Assembly (NCBI RefSeq): GCF_051903925.1
Contig: NZ_CP173678.1
Coordinates: 3,596,001-3,660,000 of the forward strand
Length of the DNA: 64,000 bases
Direction of reading: 5' to 3'
Source: G051903925 sp051903925
GTDB lineage: Bacteria > Pseudomonadota > Alphaproteobacteria > Zavarziniales > Zavarziniaceae
The notes beneath the pieces were generated by a model. The model made no database searches, was not told the origin of the DNA, and saw nothing but the letters and a program-made list of their open reading frames with translations. Shown one piece after another: positions 1-7,960 of the stretch; positions within the stretch are counted from its first letter, which is position 1; every line of letters starts with the position of its first letter. The position numbers and the translations under genes were made by a program.

Positions 1-1254
1 GAGAAGCGCGTCGACTTCGTCCAGCGCGTGCAGCGCGCGGTGTCGGAGGACATCCTGAAGAACGGCCTGGAGCTTGAATCCGTCTCGCTCACCGGGCTGG
101 ACCAGACCGCGCGTGAGTTCTTCAACCCCAACAACGCCTTCGACGCGGAGGGCCTGACCAAGCTGACCCAGGCGATCGAGGAACGCCGCAAGCGCCGCAA
201 CGACGTCGAGCGCGAGACCGAGATCCAGATCCGCACCCGCGACCTGGAGGCGGCCAAGCAGAAGCTGGACCTTGAGCGTTCCGAGGAGGAGGCCCGGATG
301 GCGCAGCAGCGCCAGATCGCGGTCATGAAGGCCGAGCAGGACGCGCAGATCGCGCGCGAGCAGGCGACGCGCAAGCAGGAATCGGAGACGGCCCGTATCC
401 AGGCGGAGCGCGAGACGCGCCTGGCCCAGCTTCAGGCCGACCAGCAGCTCAAGGAGCGCGAGATCGACAATGCGCGCCTGGTGCGCCAGCGCGAGATCGA
501 GCGCGAGCAGGCGGAGGCCCTTGCCGCGCAGGGCCGAGACATCGCCGTCGCCGAACGCTCCAAGGCGCAGTCCGAGGCCAATGCCGAGGCCGAACGCGCC
601 CGCGCCGCTTCGGTCAAGGCGGAGGAGGACGTGGTGACGGTGCGCGAGACGACGCGCGCCGAACGCACAAAGGAACTGGAGCTGATCGTCGCCCGGCAGG
701 CGGCCGAGCGCGAGGCGATCGCGGTGCGCGTCAAGGCCGAGGCGGAGAAGCTGGCCGCCCTCGACGCGGCGGAGGCCGTGCGCACCCAGGCCCAGGCCGA
801 TGCCGAACGCGCCCGCATCGCGGCCCAGGGCGAGGCGGAGGCCGAGCGCGCCCGCGCCGACGCCGCCGCGCGCCGCTACGAGGTGGAGGCCGCGGGCCGC
901 GTCGCCCTGAACGAGGCCGACAACAAGCTGAGCGCCGAGATCATCGCGATGCGCACCCGCCTTGCCCTGATCGAGCAGATGCAGGCGATCATTGCCCAAT
1001 CGGTGAAGCCGATGGAGCGCATCGAATCGATCCGCATCATGCAGGTCGACGGCATGGCGGGCGGCGGCACAGGCCATGCCAACGGCACCGCGGCACCCAC
1101 CTCGCCCGGCGACGCGGTGGTGCAGAGTGCGCTGCGCTACCGCGCCCAGGCCCCGCTGATCGACGCGCTGCTGGGCGAACTGGGCCTGACCCAGGACGCC
1201 ACCGGCCTGCCCTCCCTCGCCAGCCTGGCCCAGCCACCCCAGACCAAGGGTTAG
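1..1254 (+). CDS. Flotillin-like (YqiK-type) membrane scaffold protein, 3' part
   Basis: The reading frame is open from the first base, so the true start lies outside the window and 417 residues are visible. The first 60 or so residues look like the end of an SPFH/PHB domain, with the stretch NPNNAFDAEGLTKLT typical of YqiK-type flotillins. After that comes about 280 residues of almost uninterrupted Ala/Glu/Arg/Gln-rich coiled coil, then a short tail. Flotillins form large oligomers on the inner membrane and organise membrane microdomains. The N-terminal membrane anchor is not visible here. The family call is firm; the cellular role is inferred from the family. Confidence 0.85.
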   Translation, partial: EKRVDFVQRVQRAVSEDILKNGLELESVSLTGLDQTAREFFNPNNAFDAEGLTKLTQAIEERRKRRNDVERETEIQIRTRDLEAAKQKLDLERSEEEARMAQQRQIAVMKAEQDAQIAREQATRKQESETARIQAERETRLAQLQADQQLKEREIDNARLVRQREIEREQAEALAAQGRDIAVAERSKAQSEANAEAERARAASVKAEEDVVTVRETTRAERTKELELIVARQAAEREAIAVRVKAEAEKLAALDAAEAVRTQAQADAERARIAAQGEAEAERARADAAARRYEVEAAGRVALNEADNKLSAEIIAMRTRLALIEQMQAIIAQSVKPMERIESIRIMQVDGMAGGGTGHANGTAAPTSPGDAVVQSALRYRAQAPLIDALLGELGLTQDATGLPSLASLAQPPQTKG

Positions 1255-1266
1255 GCCGCAAGAGGA

Positions 1267-1764
1267 TCAGACGGTCGCACCGGTCAGGAGGGCGCCCCAG
1301 CCGGTATCGACGAACGGCGCCCGTCGGACCTCAACCGCGCGGTCGTCCGCCTCGAAGCGCACGACCCAGCGCGAATACTCGTCCGTCTCTGCCTCATGAA
1401 CGCTCAGCCACAGCCGGTCGTCCGCATCCACGATCACGCCCAGGATTGTCCAGCAGTCGAGCGGTGGACCGGCACGCCAGCCCAGGCGCGCCTGCCGGGC
1501 CTGGCTGACCGCGTCGACGGCGCGTGGCAGCAGCGTCGCCTCAAGCTGCCCCAACGCCGATTCGAGCCGCGCGACACCACCTGCGCGGGGCGGTCCGGCG
1601 GGGAACCAGGGCCCCTCCGCCTCGATCAGGACCAGGTCCGGCGCCCTCGCCAAGTGTCGCGCCACGCCGGTCCACATGGGGCAATCCACGGCCGCACGGA
1701 GCATGCCCAGAACCTCATGCCGGAACAGGCCCTCGTCCCCCTCGACCGGCCAGGCGTCTCTCAC
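1267..1764 (-). CDS. Hypothetical protein, 165 aa
   Basis: I do not recognise a family. The proposed start is GTG at 1764, preceded at good spacing by a GGGGAG ribosome binding site. The protein has no signal peptide or membrane segment and is rich in Trp and acidic residues (for example DCWTILGVIVDADDRLWLSV), which suggests a soluble globular fold. It converges on the flotillin gene with a 12-base gap. It lies 57 bases downstream of another small minus-strand gene and is probably co-transcribed with it. The competing plus-strand frame looks like an antisense shadow, since its Arg/Pro/His-rich translation has no domain character. Confidence 0.6.
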   Translation of the reverse strand: MRDAWPVEGDEGLFRHEVLGMLRAAVDCPMWTGVARHLARAPDLVLIEAEGPWFPAGPPRAGGVARLESALGQLEATLLPRAVDAVSQARQARLGWRAGPPLDCWTILGVIVDADDRLWLSVHEAETDEYSRWVVRFEADDRAVEVRRAPFVDTGWGALLTGATV

Positions 1765-1821
1765 GGCGCTCCCCCGCGGCGCCCGACCGGACGCCGCGGG
1801 CGGGCAGTCATATTCGGTCGG

Positions 1822-2073
1822 TCAGACCGGATGGGCGGAATAGTGCGTCGCATGGGCCATGCCGATCGCGGTGGCGCGGCCCATCGAATCCTCTTCCTCG
1901 GCGATGATGCGGTCCAGCATCTCGATGTCGGCCTGCACCTCGCGCAGGGCAATCGCGCTGGTCAGCGCGCCGCGGCTACCGCAGGCAGGCGCCACGGCCA
2001 TGTTGTGCAGCAGCTTGCGCCGATACCCGACCAGGGCCTCGCGAACCTTGCGTGCGGCGTCCAGATCGTCCAT
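1822..2073 (-). CDS. Small hypothetical protein, 83 aa
   Basis: The start ATG at 2073 is preceded by GGGAGA at about six bases, which argues against an upstream in-frame ATG at 2112. The protein starts MDDLDAARKVREALVGYRRK and is predicted to be mostly helical. A central stretch (LREVQADIEMLDRIIAEEED) looks like an amphipathic helix. It has no signal peptide or membrane segment. I recognise no family. It sits between the 59-residue membrane protein and the 165-residue hypothetical gene on the same strand. Confidence 0.6.
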   Translation of the reverse strand: MDDLDAARKVREALVGYRRKLLHNMAVAPACGSRGALTSAIALREVQADIEMLDRIIAEEEDSMGRATAIGMAHATHYSAHPV

Positions 2074-2169
2074 GGCGTTTCTCCCGTGTTGTTTCTCGCC
2101 ATAAGCATACACACGGAACTTTGATCCCTGTAAACGGCGTTCAATCGATACCGACGGGATCTCTACGCC

Positions 2170-2349
2170 TCAGTCGCGGGACGGGGCAAGGAACGCGATC
2201 GTGACCAGCAGGGTCAGGAAACCCAGCACCACGGCCATCACCGCCTCCTCGCGCTCGCCGCGCATTTTCAGGAGCCAGATCGCATAGCCCGAGACGGCCA
2301 CGGCAAAGACGAGCCCCCAGGTCACCGGCGGTTTCCCGGGCAGACGCAT
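2170..2349 (-). CDS. Small two-helix membrane protein, 59 aa
   Basis: This short frame reads MRLPGKPPVTWGLVFAVAVS..., with a first hydrophobic segment at about residues 10-27, a charged loop (KMRGEREE) and a second at about 37-55 (VMAVVLGFLTLLVTIAFLA). The two hydrophobic blocks, the charged loop and the exact fit between tRNA-Pro and the next minus-strand gene support a real inner-membrane peptide. No family is recognised and no strong ribosome binding site is seen. It could be a chance frame in GC-rich DNA, but the hydrophobic pattern argues against that. Confidence 0.5.
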   Translation of the reverse strand: MRLPGKPPVTWGLVFAVAVSGYAIWLLKMRGEREEAVMAVVLGFLTLLVTIAFLAPSRD

Positions 2350-2406
2350 GTTCCAATTTGGAGGAGGCCAGGAGAGGTCCTGGCGGGATCAAGTCATGGA
2401 CTTGAA

Positions 2407-2483
2407 TGGTCGGGGCGAGAGGATTCGAACCTCCGGCCTCTTGCTCCCGAAGCAAGCGCTCTACCAGGCTGAGCTACGCCCCG
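2407..2483 (-). tRNA. tRNA-Pro (anticodon CGG)
   Basis: Read on the minus strand the 77 bases fold as a standard cloverleaf. The acceptor stem is CGGGGCG/CGCCCCG, the D arm begins GCTCAG, and the anticodon stem CTTGC/GCAAG encloses the loop TTCGGGA with anticodon CGG. The T loop is TTCGAAT. The terminal CCA is encoded. The CGG anticodon reads the CCG proline codon, which is used heavily in this DNA. Confidence 0.95.
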
Positions 2484-2639
2484 ACACTGTGTCCCGCATC
2501 GCCCGAAGCGGCGGGAGGCGCGTCTGATACACCGCACCACCGGCCGCTGCAAGCCCCTGGCGCACCGGAATGCACCGGGTGCCAGAACGCCGCACCAGGG
2601 CAACGACCCGGTGGCCGCACCCGGGGCGCCGGCGACGCC

Positions 2640-3698
2640 TCAGTAGCCGCGCTCGATCACGAACTCGACGGTGTCCGACAGGATCTGCTTCATCTCGCTG
2701 TCGGGGAAGATCGCCAGGGCATCGCGGGCCACGGCGCCGTAATGACGCGCCCGCTCCACCGTGTCGCGAATCGCGTTGTACTTGCCCAGCAGCGCCATGG
2801 CATGGGCCAGCGCCCCGTCGTCCTGCTCGCCCTGCTCCAGCGCGCGGCGCCAGAACGCGCGCTCCTCGTCCGTGCCGCGCCGGAAGGCCAGCACGACGGG
2901 CAGCGTCATCTTGCCCTCTCGGAAATCATCGCCGATGGTCTTGCCCAGGCTGGCTTGGCGCGCGGCATAGTCCAGTGCGTCGTCGACCAGCTGGAACGCG
3001 ATGCCAAGGTTGCGGCCATAGGCCTCCAGCGCATCCTCCTCGACGCGCGGCCGCTCGGCCACCACGGCGCCGACCCGGCAGGCGGCAGAGAACAGGGCCG
3101 CCGTCTTGGATGCGATCACCTTGAGATAGGCATCCTCGGACGTGGACGTGTCGGCCGTCGTCATCAGCTGCATCACCTCGCCCTCGGCGATCACGCGCGA
3201 GGCGTTGCTGAGGATGGCGAGCACGGCGAGCGAGCCATCCTCCACCATGAGCTGGAACGAGCGGGTGAACAGGAAATCGCCGACCAGCACGCTGGCCGAA
3301 TTGCCCCAGACCATGTTGGCGGTCGACTGGCCGCGCCGCATTTCGCTGGCATCGACCACGTCGTCATGCAGCAGGGTCGCGGTGTGGATGAACTCGACGC
3401 ACGCCGCCAGCTTGATGTGGCGCTCGCCGCGATAGCCGCACAGCCGCGCCGCGGCCAGCAGCAGCATGGGCCGCAGCCGCTTGCCGCCGGAGGCGATCAG
3501 ATGCCCGGCCAGTTCGGGAATTAGGGGCACTTCGCTGGTCATCAGGCGCAGGATCGTCTCGTTGACCCGGCCCAGGTCCGCTGCCACCAGGGCGGCAAGC
3601 TGGTCCAGCGCAGAGCGCTGCTGGCCCCGTTCGCCTTCCAGTGTGACTACGACACCCAAGATGACCTCACCCTCAGGACGACTGGCGGAATGCGCCAT
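2640..3698 (-). CDS. ispB: Polyprenyl (probably octa/decaprenyl) diphosphate synthase
   Basis: A long-chain trans-prenyltransferase that extends farnesyl diphosphate with isopentenyl diphosphate to make the ubiquinone side chain. Of 352 residues, the conserved marks are GGKRLRP at 71-77, the first Asp-rich motif DDVVD at 112-116 and the second, DDALD, at 239-243, which bind Mg-diphosphate. The ATG at 3698 has a weak ribosome binding site, and conserved sequence begins only near residue 29, so the true start may be a little downstream. The product chain length cannot be read from sequence by eye. It is divergent from the DUF2007 gene, with about 210 bases between them for promoters. Confidence 0.9.
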   Translation of the reverse strand: MAHSASRPEGEVILGVVVTLEGERGQQRSALDQLAALVAADLGRVNETILRLMTSEVPLIPELAGHLIASGGKRLRPMLLLAAARLCGYRGERHIKLAACVEFIHTATLLHDDVVDASEMRRGQSTANMVWGNSASVLVGDFLFTRSFQLMVEDGSLAVLAILSNASRVIAEGEVMQLMTTADTSTSEDAYLKVIASKTAALFSAACRVGAVVAERPRVEEDALEAYGRNLGIAFQLVDDALDYAARQASLGKTIGDDFREGKMTLPVVLAFRRGTDEERAFWRRALEQGEQDDGALAHAMALLGKYNAIRDTVERARHYGAVARDALAIFPDSEMKQILSDTVEFVIERGY

Positions 3699-3912
3699 TC
3701 AGGATGGCCGACCGCGCAGTACTATTGCGGCTGCACACTAGGTGTGGCGCTTTGGACGGGTCAAGCCGCCGTGCTGCCACATGGCCGAACAGGCTGGGCA
3801 ACCCGGGCCGGGTCAAGGCGCCCGGGCCGGCACCCCTGCCCGGCCGCCTGGCAGACCCGTTTGGCGTGCCAAGCATCTGCACTATACGCCTGGACCACAG
3901 GATGGGAACGCC

Positions 3913-4125
3913 ATGGTCGAACTGCTCCGCACCAACGACATCGTGCTGCTCTCGTTCTGCGAGGCTTTGCTGCGCGATGCCGGAATCGAGTCGGTGGTGT
4001 TCGACAGCCACACGTCCGGCGTCGAGGGCAGCCTGGGCATCCTGCCGCGCCGCCTGATGGTGCTGGACGAGGATGCGGTCCAGGCGCGCGCGATCCTGCG
4101 CCAGGCGGAACTGCTGCCGCGGTGA
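3913..4125 (+). CDS. DUF2007 domain protein, 70 aa
   Basis: A small soluble protein, MVELLRTNDIVLLSFCEALL..., matching the DUF2007 pattern. That pattern is a short alpha-beta unit that places a locator helix after a strand and ends with a GILPRRLMVLDEDAVQARAIL segment. The ATG at 3913 has a plausible ribosome binding site (AGGATGGG), and longer upstream frames lack domain character. Its stop overlaps the start of the following methyltransferase (TGATG), so the two are probably translationally coupled. DUF2007 proteins are thought to be signal-transducing or PII-like in fold, but no function is established here. Confidence 0.8.
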   Translation: MVELLRTNDIVLLSFCEALLRDAGIESVVFDSHTSGVEGSLGILPRRLMVLDEDAVQARAILRQAELLPR

Positions 4126-4850
4126 TGGACGCCACCACCACGCGCGACGCGCTGCACGATGGCCGGCTGCACCTGGACCAGCCCGGCCGTGGCTATCGCG
4201 TCGCGGTCGATCCCATCCTGCTGGCCGCGTTCGTCGCCCCGCGCGGGGCCGCGACCGTGCTCGACGCCGGCTCTGGCACCGGCGCCGCCGCGCTCAGCCT
4301 GGCCCTGCGCTGTCCGCACGTGCGGGTCACGGGCCTGGAGCGGGTGGCCGACCTGCGCGACATGGCCGTTGCCAGTGCCGCACGGGCGGGCCTGGCGGAA
4401 CGGGTGGACTTCGTGCTGGCGGACCTCGCCGCCTTTCGCGCGTCCGCCCCGTTCGACGCGGCGATCTCCAATCCCCCCTATTACGATCCCGCGCGGAGCC
4501 CGCCGTCGCCGGAGGTGCTGCGCCGCGCGGGATCTTTGGAGACGATGCCCCTGGCGGCCTGGATCGACCTGATGCTGCGGCGCCTGCGCGGCGGCGGCAC
4601 CTTTGCCATGGTCCACCGCGCCGAGCGCCTGGCCGAAATCCTGGGGGCCGTGGACGGGCGCTGTGGCGGAATCGACGTCCTGCCCGTGCTGCCGCGCGCA
4701 GGCGCGCCGGCCAGCCGTGTCCTGCTGCGGGCCGCCAAGGGGGCGCGCGCGCCGCTGCGCCTGCTGCCGTCGCTGGTGCTGCATGGCGCCGACGGCCGCT
4801 ACACGCCCGCCGCGCAGGACGTGCTGCGCCGGCTCTGTCCGCTCGGCTGA
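4125..4850 (+). CDS. TrmN6-like tRNA (adenine-N6)-methyltransferase
   Basis: A 241-residue class I SAM-dependent methyltransferase. Motif I, LDAGSGTGAA, is at residues 46-55 and the N6-adenine signature NPPY is at 116-119. The overall pattern (DPILLAAFVAPR... motif I... ISNPPYYDP) matches the YfiC/TrmN6 group, which methylates A37 of tRNA-Val. It overlaps the DUF2007 stop by one base and is followed 73 bases later by the S49 peptidase gene. That order is common in alphaproteobacteria. The exact substrate is a family inference; other NPPY methyltransferases modify rRNA or protein glutamine. Confidence 0.8.
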   Translation: MDATTTRDALHDGRLHLDQPGRGYRVAVDPILLAAFVAPRGAATVLDAGSGTGAAALSLALRCPHVRVTGLERVADLRDMAVASAARAGLAERVDFVLADLAAFRASAPFDAAISNPPYYDPARSPPSPEVLRRAGSLETMPLAAWIDLMLRRLRGGGTFAMVHRAERLAEILGAVDGRCGGIDVLPVLPRAGAPASRVLLRAAKGARAPLRLLPSLVLHGADGRYTPAAQDVLRRLCPLG

Positions 4851-4923
4851 CCGTCCAGGCCTTTGCGCGGCCCGGCACCATGCCCATGTTGCACGGGACA
4901 CGTTTGCAAGGACAAAGCCCCCC

Positions 4924-5763
4924 ATGCCGATTTCCCGGATCATCGAGGCCCTGCCCTTCGAGAGCCTGAAGAGCAGCCCCCGCGTCAACCTGATCCGCCT
5001 GCACGGCAGCATCGGCCCGCAGGGGCGCTTCGACCAGCGGCTGAACCTGCCGGGCCTGGCGCGGGAACTGGACGCGGCGTTCCGGCTGCCGGGCGTCGCC
5101 GTGGGCCTGCTGATCAACTCGCCGGGGGGTGCTGCCGTCGCCTCCTTCCAGATCGCGCGCCGGATCCGCGCATTGGCCGAGGAGCACAACAAGCCGGTCT
5201 TCGCCTTCTGCGAGGACGTTGCGGCGTCGGGCGGCTATATCCTGGCGCTGGCGGCGGACGAGGTCTTTGCCGATCCGGCATCGCTGGTGGGCTCGATCGG
5301 CGTCGTGTCGGCCGGCTTCGGCTTCACGGAAGCGATCGACAAGCTGGGGGTGGAGCGGCGCGTCTACACCGCCGGCCGGCGCAAGGCACTGCTGGACCCG
5401 TTCCGGCCCGAGAACCCGGAGGATGTCGCCCGCCTGCGCACGATCCACCAGGACATCCATCGCATCTTCAAGGAGTTCGTGCGCGAGCGTCGCGGCGACA
5501 AGCTCAAGGGCAGCGACGACGAACTGTTCGAGGGCCTGGTCTGGTCGGGCACGGAAGCCCATGCCCTGGGCCTGGTCGACGGCCTGGGCGACCATCGCAG
5601 CGTGCTGCGCGCCCGCTTCGGCAAGGCCCTGCGCTTCCGCCTGATCGAGCCGCGCCAGCCCTGGTGGGCTAGGCGGCCGGGCGCCGGCGCCGTCGCGGCC
5701 CTGCCCGAGCGCACGCTCGCGGCCCTCGAGGAACGCCTGCTCTGGTCGCGCTACGGACTGTAG
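4924..5763 (+). CDS. S49 family (SppA/SohB-like) serine peptidase
   Basis: A 279-residue peptidase of the ClpP/crotonase fold. The oxyanion region INSPGG is at 64-69, the likely nucleophile is Ser102 in AASGGY, and the likely general base is Lys154 in GRRKALLDPF. No N-terminal signal anchor is visible, so this form may be cytosolic or peripherally bound rather than a typical inner-membrane SppA. Family members cleave signal peptides or membrane-derived fragments. The start ATG at 4924 is preceded by AAGGAC about 14 bases upstream. It is probably co-transcribed with the genes on either side. Confidence 0.85.
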   Translation: MPISRIIEALPFESLKSSPRVNLIRLHGSIGPQGRFDQRLNLPGLARELDAAFRLPGVAVGLLINSPGGAAVASFQIARRIRALAEEHNKPVFAFCEDVAASGGYILALAADEVFADPASLVGSIGVVSAGFGFTEAIDKLGVERRVYTAGRRKALLDPFRPENPEDVARLRTIHQDIHRIFKEFVRERRGDKLKGSDDELFEGLVWSGTEAHALGLVDGLGDHRSVLRARFGKALRFRLIEPRQPWWARRPGAGAVAALPERTLAALEERLLWSRYGL

Positions 5764-5799
5764 TGTAGAGGGCGCTACCGTCCCCGACGCAGGCGCTCC

Positions 5800-6612
5800 A
5801 TGCCGAAGCTCTTCTTCGACCTCAAAGCCACGCACAATCCGCATCGCTGGTTCATGCCGGTGGAGCCGCACATCTGTGTGGGCCACCCGGACAGCCGCTT
5901 CATGTTCGGCGGCGTCGGCCTGGGCTCGTCCATCGCGGCGCTGGAGCGCACGACCGGGCGGCCGCTGGTGTGGGCGACGGCGCAGTACATGGGCTATGCC
6001 CGGCCGCCCTCGATCGTCGACATCGACGTCTGGACCCCGGTCCAGGGCAAGTTCAACACCCAGGCCAATGCCAAGATCCACATCGACGACCGCGAGATCA
6101 TCACGGTGATGGCAGCACTGGGCAGCCGGCCCGGACCGACCGCCCGCCAGGGCCGCCAGATGCCGGAGGTGCCCCCGCCTGACGACTGCGATCCCGACTG
6201 GTTCCGCAGCGACGATGACCTCAACAGCCGGCTCGACGTACGCATCGCGCGCGGCTTCAAGGGACCGAAGCGCACCCAGCAGCTGGAGCCGGACGGGCGC
6301 ACCCTGATCTGGGCCCGGCCCAGGGGCGACGTGGTGGTGGACGCGACCGTGCTGGCGATCCTGGCCGACTTCGTGCCGCGCGGTATCTCGTCCATGCTGG
6401 GCGCCTTTGCCGGCGGCAACAGCCTGGACAATACGCTCCGCATCCACCGCCTGGTGCCGACCGAGTGGGTGCTCTGCGACATCTGGCTCAGCGGCATGGC
6501 CGACGGCTTCGCCCATGGCGACGCCAACCTGTTCTCGCAGGATGGGGTGCTGATGGCGACGGCCAGCCAGTCGATGATCGTGCGCGCGCCGCGCGCCGCG
6601 GCGGACGGCTGA
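5800..6612 (+). CDS. Acyl-CoA thioesterase-like protein (double hotdog)
   Basis: The 270-residue protein looks like the TesB-like double-hotdog family. The first half contains HPDSRFMFGGVGLGSSIAAL and GRPLVWATAQYMGYARPPS, and the second half repeats the pattern with DATVLAILADFVPRGISSML and LDNTLRIHRLVPTEWVLCD. Such enzymes hydrolyse acyl-CoA to the free acid. The second-half motif TEWVLCDIWLSGMADGFAHGDANLFSQDG fits the family's usual end. No membrane segments or signal are seen. The substrate chain length cannot be inferred. Confidence 0.75.
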   Translation: MPKLFFDLKATHNPHRWFMPVEPHICVGHPDSRFMFGGVGLGSSIAALERTTGRPLVWATAQYMGYARPPSIVDIDVWTPVQGKFNTQANAKIHIDDREIITVMAALGSRPGPTARQGRQMPEVPPPDDCDPDWFRSDDDLNSRLDVRIARGFKGPKRTQQLEPDGRTLIWARPRGDVVVDATVLAILADFVPRGISSMLGAFAGGNSLDNTLRIHRLVPTEWVLCDIWLSGMADGFAHGDANLFSQDGVLMATASQSMIVRAPRAAADG

Positions 6613-6735
6613 TGCCGCTGACCCGTGGCGCCTGATGCCTCGGGACGCGTCTCGCGCGCTTGACACGCCTGCGACCCCGGCCCGCTTGACCCGGCCAGGG
6701 CGGGCAACCGACAGTCCGGCCATGGGTATGACGGC

Positions 6736-6984
6736 ATGAGCGGCTTCCTGGGCAAGCTGGTCCTTCTGGTCCTGGTGATCGTCGGCGTGTGGCTGGTCTT
6801 CCGTGCCGCCACCCGCTCCGCCGTGCCGGGCAAGGCCAAGCCCAGGGCCAACCGCGCCGGGCGCCAGGCCGGGGCGGAAACAATCGAGGACATGCGCGCC
6901 TGCGCCCGGTGCGGCACCTATGTCCCGGCCCAGGGGGGCCAGGCCTGCGGTCGTGGCGACTGCCCCCTGCTGCCCCGCGTCTAG
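6736..6984 (+). CDS. Small membrane-anchored protein with Cys-rich tail, 82 aa
   Basis: Residues 5-22 form one clear transmembrane segment (LGKLVLLVLVIVGVWLVF). A basic linker follows (about 28-45), then a C-terminal zinc-ribbon-like element with CARCGTYVP and GGQACGRGDC. The arrangement of one membrane helix and a short Cys-pair domain facing the cytoplasm resembles the PP0621 group of small uncharacterised proteins. Metal binding is inferred from the cysteine spacing. It precedes glyQ by about 110 bases and may have its own promoter in the 120-base gap upstream. Confidence 0.7.
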   Translation: MSGFLGKLVLLVLVIVGVWLVFRAATRSAVPGKAKPRANRAGRQAGAETIEDMRACARCGTYVPAQGGQACGRGDCPLLPRV

Positions 6985-7095
6985 GCCGGGGCCGATTGGC
7001 GCATCTCGCACCTGCACAAACCAGCACTGCGCGCGCACCGCTTGCCCGGCATAAGCCTGGGCTATAGGGTCCCGCATCCTTTGCCAGCCTGCCCC

Positions 7096-7959
7096 ATGAC
7101 CACGACCGCACCGCCGTTCCAGGACCTGATTCTCCGGCTCCAGACCTTCTGGGCCAGCAAGGGCTGCGTGCTGCTGCAGCCCTATGACCTTGAAGTGGGT
7201 GCGGGCACCTTCCACTGGGGTACGACGCTGCGGGCGCTGGGGCCGAAGCCCTGGAATGCCGCCTATGTCCAGCCGTCGCGCCGGCCCAAGGACGGCCGCT
7301 ATGGCAACAACCCGAACCGGCTCCAGCACTATTACCAGTTCCAGGTGATCCTGAAGCCGTCGCCCGCGAACGTGCTCGACCTCTACCTCGGATCGCTGCG
7401 CACCCTCGGCATCTCAACCGAGCTGCATGACGTGCGCTTCGTGGAGGACGACTGGGAAAGCCCGACGCTGGGCGCCTGGGGCCTGGGCTGGGAAGTGTGG
7501 TGCGACGGCATGGAAGTGTCGCAGTTCACCTATTTCCAGCAGGTCGGCGGCATCGACTGCGATCCCGTCTCGGCCGAGATCACCTATGGCCTTGAGCGCC
7601 TGGCCATGTACGTCCAGGGCGTGGAGAACATCTACGACCTGGACTGGAATGGCCAGGGCGTCACCTATGGCGACGTCTACCTTCAGTCCGAACGCGAATT
7701 CTCCGCCTTCAATTTCGAACACGCGGACACGGAACGGCTGTTCCGCCACTTCGCCGATTCGGAGAAGGAATGCGCCTTCCTGGTCGAGAAGAAGCTGCCT
7801 TTGCCGGCCTATGACCAGTGTCTGAAGGCCAGCCACCTGTTCAACCTGCTGGATGCGCGCGGCGTCATCAGCGTGACCGAGCGCGCCGCCTATATCGGCC
7901 GCGTGCGCGCCCTGGCCAAGGCCTGCTGCCAGGCCTGGCTCGAATCGCAGGTGGCCTGA
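7096..7959 (+). CDS. glyQ: Glycine--tRNA ligase, alpha subunit
   Basis: The 287-residue class II aminoacyl-tRNA synthetase catalytic subunit of the bacterial alpha2-beta2 enzyme. It begins with the conserved FQDLILRLQTFWASKGC block, then shows the signature HWGTTLRALGPKPWNAAYVQ and the class II core around RRPKDGRYGNNPNRLQHY. The ATG at 7096 matches the family's usual start and length. The glyS start follows after only one base, so the two subunits are coupled. Confidence 0.97.
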   Translation: MTTTAPPFQDLILRLQTFWASKGCVLLQPYDLEVGAGTFHWGTTLRALGPKPWNAAYVQPSRRPKDGRYGNNPNRLQHYYQFQVILKPSPANVLDLYLGSLRTLGISTELHDVRFVEDDWESPTLGAWGLGWEVWCDGMEVSQFTYFQQVGGIDCDPVSAEITYGLERLAMYVQGVENIYDLDWNGQGVTYGDVYLQSEREFSAFNFEHADTERLFRHFADSEKECAFLVEKKLPLPAYDQCLKASHLFNLLDARGVISVTERAAYIGRVRALAKACCQAWLESQVA

Positions 7960-7960
7960 C

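Noticed and set aside
1396..2124. A plus-strand 242-codon frame opposite two small minus-strand genes
   Set aside because: No domain character and no ribosome binding site, while the minus-strand frames have good ribosome binding sites.
4327..7329. A 1000-codon minus-strand open frame across the S49 peptidase and thioesterase genes
   Set aside because: Its Arg/Gly/His/Gln-rich translation has no domains, and well-supported genes (S49 peptidase, thioesterase) occupy the other strand. It is an antisense shadow typical of GC-rich DNA.
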